Source: an uncultured Olsenella sp.
Lineage (GTDB): Bacteria > Actinomycetota > Coriobacteriia > Coriobacteriales > Atopobiaceae
Length of the DNA: 50,585 nt
Direction: 5' to 3'
Assembly: GCA_900548775.1 (NCBI GenBank)
Contig: URLM01000010.1
Location: 1-50,585 of the forward strand
Shown: one piece after another, positions 47,398-50,585 of the stretch
Layout of the letters: each line of letters starts with the position of its first letter
How positions within the stretch are numbered: position 1 is the first letter of the stretch
The notes under the pieces: generated by a model
What the model was told of the DNA's origin: nothing
Seen by the model: the letters and a program-made list of their open reading frames with translations, nothing else
Database searches by the model: none
Position numbers and translations under genes: made by a program

Positions 47398-48927
47398 ATG
47401 CAACTCAACCTTTCGAACATCCACTACACCTATGCCGGGAGTCCGCGCGAGGTGCTCCACGGCGTCACGCTGAGCCTTCCTACCGGCTGGACCGGCATCA
47501 TTGGCGACAACGGCTGCGGCAAGTCCACGCTTGCCCGAATCGCCGCGGGGCTGCTGCGTCCCACGGCGGGGAGCGTGGGGCCCGCCGGCTTGGTTGCCGC
47601 CTACTGCGAGCAGGACAGTGCTCTTGCCCCTACTGCCCTTCTCGACTTTGCTGCCGCCTGGGACCGCGACGCCCTTCGCCTGCGCGATGCGCTGGGCATC
47701 GGCGACGACTGGGCGTGGCGCTTCGACGAGCTTTCCTCTGGTCAGCAGAAGCGCCTTCGGGTCGCGGTGGCGCTTTGGTCGCGTCCCGACGTCCTGGTGA
47801 TGGACGAGCCCACGAACCACCTGGACGCACCCACCCGGAAGGCGGTCCTTCTCGCCCTGCGCTCCTTTAACGGCGTGGGGATCCTCATCTCGCACGACCG
47901 CGACCTTCTCGACGCGCTGGCCGGGAGGTGCGTCTCCTTCGAGGGAGGGGAGGTCCGTCTGCGACCGGGCGGCTATACCCAAGCCTCTGAGCAGCGGGAA
48001 CGCGAGATGGCTGCGGCCGTGGGTGCCCAGGCCCGTGCACGCCGAGAAGAGCGTCGCCTGATGGCTGAGCGACAACGGCGGGTGGAGGCGGCGTCGCGAG
48101 CCGACGGCCTGCGGAGCAGGCGTGGGCTCGACCCCCACGACCATGACGGTCGCGAGAAGATCGGCCGCGCTATTGTCTCCGGAAAGGATGGCCGAGCAAC
48201 GCATCTTGCAACGGCCCTTGACGCGCGCATCCAGGGACAGCGCGACCGCGCGCAGGCGTCCTTCGTCGAGAGGCGCTATGACGGTGACGTGCCGGCGCTT
48301 GGCGAAAGGTCGAGAAGGGCGGTCATCGCGCGGCTGGATGCGGGGCTGGTGCGCTACGGTGGCGATGAAGAGGCCCCTGGCGTTCTGATCCCGGACCTGC
48401 TCCTTGGCTCGGCCGACCACGTGGGAGTTGTGGGGCCCAATGGGTCGGGCAAGTCGACGCTGGTCAGAGCGCTAGTCGCTGCGGTTCCCGAGGACGTGCC
48501 CATGCTCTTTGTGCCCCAGGAGCTCGATGAGGCTGCGGCGACGCATGCCCGCTCTCGCCTGCAGACGCTTGGCGCTGCCGAGAAGGGCCGTGTGCTCTCG
48601 GTGGTGGCGCAGCTCAACTCGCGGCCCGAGGCGATGCTCGAGGGAGGCGAGCTGAGCCCGGGGGAGCTGCGAAAGCTCGTGCTGGCTGAGGCAATCTTGG
48701 GGACGCCGCAGCTCTTGGTGATGGACGAGCCCACAAACCACCTCGACCTGCACTCCATCGAGGCGCTCGAGCGGCTACTCGCCGGATTCCCCGGCGCCGT
48801 CGTTCTGGTCTCGCACGATGCGCGGGCCGTGCGGTCGAGCTGCAAGCGCATCTGGGGGCTGCACCCTGCAAACGGTGACGATTTCTCAGCCGGGGCGCGC
48901 CTCTTCGAGCGGCTCGTGGGCGACTAG
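47398..48927 (+). CDS. ABC-F-type protein with two ATPase domains
   Basis: A 509-residue soluble protein with two ABC domains and no membrane spans. Domain 1: Walker A GDNGCGKST (36-44), signature LSSGQ, Walker B VLVMDEPTNHLD. Domain 2: Walker A GPNGSGKST, signature LSPGE (atypical), Walker B LLVMDEPTNHLD. The long, charged linker between them (ARRAEER-like helices, then DHDGREKIGRAIVSGKDG) replaces the typical P-site interaction motif. ABC-F proteins bind ribosomes and some give antibiotic resistance; the subgroup cannot be named here. I chose the ATG at 47398 because homology starts there; its ribosome site is weak, and a GTG at 47350 would add 16 residues. Confidence 0.87.
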   Translation: MQLNLSNIHYTYAGSPREVLHGVTLSLPTGWTGIIGDNGCGKSTLARIAAGLLRPTAGSVGPAGLVAAYCEQDSALAPTALLDFAAAWDRDALRLRDALGIGDDWAWRFDELSSGQQKRLRVAVALWSRPDVLVMDEPTNHLDAPTRKAVLLALRSFNGVGILISHDRDLLDALAGRCVSFEGGEVRLRPGGYTQASEQREREMAAAVGAQARARREERRLMAERQRRVEAASRADGLRSRRGLDPHDHDGREKIGRAIVSGKDGRATHLATALDARIQGQRDRAQASFVERRYDGDVPALGERSRRAVIARLDAGLVRYGGDEEAPGVLIPDLLLGSADHVGVVGPNGSGKSTLVRALVAAVPEDVPMLFVPQELDEAAATHARSRLQTLGAAEKGRVLSVVAQLNSRPEAMLEGGELSPGELRKLVLAEAILGTPQLLVMDEPTNHLDLHSIEALERLLAGFPGAVVLVSHDARAVRSSCKRIWGLHPANGDDFSAGARLFERLVGD

Positions 48928-48937
48928 GGAACGAAAA

Positions 48938-48966
48938 GCCGCCCGGCACCAGGAGCGCCGGGCGGC
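48938..48966. terminator. Bidirectional terminator between ABC-F and flavin reductase genes
   Basis: A perfect 10-bp stem GCCGCCCGGC / GCCGGGCGGC with a 9-nt loop, 11 nt after the ABC-F stop. A run of A before it gives a T-run for the minus-strand gene. Confidence 0.8.
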
Positions 48967-49006
48967 AAGGACGGGGAATCCCCCGTGTGGAGTCTTCCTC
49001 TTTGGG

Positions 49007-49561
49007 CTACGCGATGAACTCGAGGAAGGCGTCGGCCTGTGCCGCGAGCGCGGCCTCGTCCTCGGCGGAGAGGGCCAGCGTGCCCGTGGTCCAGGACTCG
49101 CCGGAGAGGGCGATGCCGGTCTCCTTCTCGGTCATGACCTGCGCGCCCACGAAGGTGAGAAGCGAGTCGAGCGCCGCGCGCATCTCGGCGGTGGCGGTGC
49201 GGCCGCCCGCGCCAGCGACGGTGGCGCGCATGCCGCCGGCAACGGCCGTGTCGCGACCCTTGCCGGGAAGCGGCCTGCTCAGCCAGTCGACGAGGTTCTT
49301 CACGTGTCCGGGGAACGAGGCGTTGTACTGCGGGCTAACGAACCACACGCCGTCGGCCTGGCGCACCGCCTCGCGCACGGCCGCGACCTCGGGACGCTCG
49401 GGGTCCTCGAGGTCCTGGTTCATGAGGGGGAGGGCGGAGTAGTCGAGCCTACTCACGTTGGCGCGACCCTCGAGCAGCGCCTCGATGCGCTGGGCGAGCT
49501 GCTCATTGAACCCGTTCTTGCGAAGGGTTCCCACCACGATGAGGACGTTCTTCTCGGCCAT
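49007..49561 (-). CDS. NADPH-dependent FMN reductase family protein
   Basis: A 184-residue flavodoxin-fold reductase. The phosphate-binding loop is VGTLRKNGFNEQL (10-22), and the FMN-ring loop is VSPQYNASFPGHVKNLVDWLSRP (split: SPQYNASFPG then HVKNLVDWL). The family reduces flavins, quinones, azo dyes or chromate with NAD(P)H. It is divergent from an HxlR regulator, a common pairing in which HxlR controls the reductase in response to electrophiles or quinones. The start ATG has CAGGAGAG upstream. Confidence 0.88.
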   Translation of the reverse strand: MAEKNVLIVVGTLRKNGFNEQLAQRIEALLEGRANVSRLDYSALPLMNQDLEDPERPEVAAVREAVRQADGVWFVSPQYNASFPGHVKNLVDWLSRPLPGKGRDTAVAGGMRATVAGAGGRTATAEMRAALDSLLTFVGAQVMTEKETGIALSGESWTTGTLALSAEDEAALAAQADAFLEFIA

Positions 49562-49664
49562 TGTTCTCTCCTGTCTGGTCTGTTGTGTCGACTTAGTATT
49601 AACTCTGTACTAGAATCAGTGTAGCAGGAAATGAGACTAGCGGAATAACGTTTTTTCATAGTAC

Positions 49665-49686
49665 CTGGTATCAAATGAGATACCAG
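49665..49686. promoter_or_regulatory. Palindromic operator candidate in the reductase-HxlR spacer
   Basis: CTGGTATC-AAATGA-GATACCAG is a perfect 8-bp inverted repeat about 30 nt before the HxlR start in the divergent spacer. It is a good candidate site for HxlR autoregulation. Confidence 0.55.
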
Positions 49687-49716
49687 CTGCTATCTGCGGG
49701 GAAGGGAAGGCGAAAC

Positions 49717-50067
49717 ATGCGAGACGTACCCAAGGACTTTGGCGCGTGTCCGTTTGTGACCGCGCAGTGGCTGCTTCAGGGCAAGTGGTCGATCGTGATT
49801 CTCCACCACCTGAGCGAGGGGAGGCTGCGCTTTGGCGAGCTTGAGCGCCGCATGCCCGAGCTCACGCACTCCACGCTCTCTTCGCAGCTTAAGCGCCTTG
49901 AGGCGGAGGGGCTGGTGAAGCGGGAGGTCTACCCCGAGGTTCCGCCGCGCGTGGAGTACTCGCTCACGCAGGTGGGCAGGGACTTCGCTCCCGTGCTGGC
50001 GAGCATCGAGACCTGGGGGAGGGGCTACATCGAGCACCTGGAGATGGGCGACGTCGGGGTGCAATGA
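49717..50067 (+). CDS. HxlR-family winged-helix transcriptional regulator
   Basis: A 116-residue single-domain HxlR regulator: CPFVTAQWLLQGKWSIVILHHLSEGRLRFGELERRMPELTHSTLSSQLKRLEAEGLVKREVYPEVPPRVEYSLTQVG is the family pattern (read in pieces: KWSIVILHHL, FGELERRMP, STLSSQLKRLE, PPRVEYSLT). Cys at about residue 10 is placed like the thiol sensor of YodB/HypR relatives. I chose the ATG at 49717 because of GAAGGGAAGG 7 nt upstream; the ATG at 49675 lies inside the palindrome and lacks such a site. It probably controls the divergent flavin reductase. Confidence 0.88.
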   Translation: MRDVPKDFGACPFVTAQWLLQGKWSIVILHHLSEGRLRFGELERRMPELTHSTLSSQLKRLEAEGLVKREVYPEVPPRVEYSLTQVGRDFAPVLASIETWGRGYIEHLEMGDVGVQ

Positions 50068-50087
50068 GGGTGGGCTCTGCTCGGGCG

Positions 50088-50444
50088 CTATCCCTTGGTG
50101 CCGAGAAGACCGCTTACCACGCTCACGATGAGCGCCACAAAGATCGCCGAACCCAATCCCGAGACCACGACGCCAACGCCAAAGACGCTCTCGGCAAGGT
50201 TGGACGCGAGCAGCACCATGAACGCGTCGATCACGAACGAGAACAGCCCCAGTGTGACAACGGTCACGGGAATCGAGAGCACCTGGATGATCGGCTTCAC
50301 GATTGCGTTCATCACGCAGAGCATGAGGGCGAAGGCGAGATACGCCGCCCACTGTGGCTGGCCGATCACGTGTGCCGAAGGCACGAGGGCGACCGCGACG
50401 AAGGAGGCAATGGCGGTTGCGAGTACGGAGATGAGCGTTTTCAT
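50088..50444 (-). CDS. YvlD/phage-holin-4-like small membrane protein
   Basis: A 118-residue protein with about four membrane spans and the family pattern NAIVKPIIQVLSIPVTVVTLGLFSFVIDAFMVLLAS (in pieces: NAIVKPIIQ, IPVTVVTLGLF). The family is widespread and chromosomal; members such as YvlD in Bacillus are not phage holins in function, and their role is unknown but linked to the envelope. The ATG at 50444 has GCGAGGTAACC upstream; a longer frame begins at 50483 but lacks homology. It is convergent with the HxlR gene. Confidence 0.82.
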   Translation of the reverse strand: MKTLISVLATAIASFVAVALVPSAHVIGQPQWAAYLAFALMLCVMNAIVKPIIQVLSIPVTVVTLGLFSFVIDAFMVLLASNLAESVFGVGVVVSGLGSAIFVALIVSVVSGLLGTKG

Positions 50445-50504
50445 GGTGGTTACCTCGCTTCTTGTCGCTGGCTGCAGTCTCACATGATACCCGAGGCGCC
50501 GGTG

Positions 50505-50585
50505 CTGGGGTGACGCCGCCGGGGTAGCGCCGCCGGAGGGCGCGTTTTCGCAGCTGCGGCGTACGAACCCTCGCTTCCGGCGCCG
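50505..50585. repeat. Hairpin array E, cut by the window end
   Basis: CGCCGGAG (50531-50538), a linker of the TTTTCGCAGCTGCGGCGTACG type and the next left arm CTTCCGGCGCCG at the window end match the layout of array D. The array continues outside the window. Confidence 0.75.

Noticed and set aside
50088..50444. Prophage remnant, because of the phage-holin family name
   Set aside because: The family is mostly chromosomal and no other phage gene is nearby.

Overview
This is a high-GC (about two thirds G+C) bacterial chromosome segment with 43 protein genes called and no rRNA or tRNA gene found. The gene set suggests a host-associated anaerobic actinobacterium of the class Coriobacteriia (Olsenella/Atopobiaceae/Collinsella-like): MurT/GatD lipid II amidation, a subgroup 1c aspartate aminotransferase, a TatA/TatC pair, a bile salt hydrolase, FeoAAB iron uptake and many peroxide-defence genes. 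The genus is inferred from gene content and style, not from a marker gene.

Layout. 1-2.7 kb: murT (5' truncated by the window edge), gatD and a ribokinase. 2.7-8.2 kb: a large DUF6541-like membrane protein divergent from three overlapping family 2 glycosyltransferases, probably a cell-surface glycan locus. 8.3-12.6 kb: HAD phosphatase, CapA-like protein, aspS. 12.6-15.5 kb: repeat-rich spacer, glutaredoxin, a small unknown gene, aspartate aminotransferase. 15.8-21.3 kb: membrane TPR protein, STAS protein, tatA, tatC and an archaeal-type topoisomerase I. 21.8-23.5 kb: an MHS-type transporter behind an Ile-rich leader peptide and terminator. 24.2-29.4 kb: feoA, feoA, feoB, a tiny ORF coupled to an AraC regulator, then a convergent PerR. 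29.4-32.5 kb: an island of inverted repeats, then ahpC and a permuted AhpF-like reductase. 32.7-36.5 kb: a chimera of a thioester adhesin domain and a class C sortase, a DUF218 protein and mntH. 37.2-41.5 kb: a LysR regulator, a MetE-like methyltransferase and enolase. 41.6-43.9 kb: gpx, ohrR and a cation diffusion facilitator on the minus strand. 44.4-50.5 kb: bile salt hydrolase, M18 aminopeptidase, ABC-F protein, FMN reductase, HxlR regulator and a YvlD/holin-like membrane protein.

How the genes fit together. Two peroxide circuits (PerR next to ahpC/ahpF-like; OhrR with gpx) stand beside Mn(II) import (mntH), iron import (feo), glutaredoxin and an HxlR/flavin reductase pair. This looks like a redox- and metal-stress toolkit for an anaerobe exposed to oxygen and host oxidants. 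The bile salt hydrolase points to the gut.

The most unusual content is not protein coding. (i) Arrays of GC-rich hairpins repeat with a period of 61 bp at five intergenic sites. (ii) Several families of long-range inverted repeats (79-242 bp elements) occupy spacers, including a nested island between perR and ahpC. (iii) The asymmetric heptamer CGAGAAG/CTTCTCG occurs about 110 times by hand count, far above the roughly 6 expected, also in non-coding DNA. (iv) The transporter leader looks like a classical Ile attenuator. (v) The thioester-sortase chimera looks like the scar of an in-frame deletion in a pilus locus, or a new architecture.
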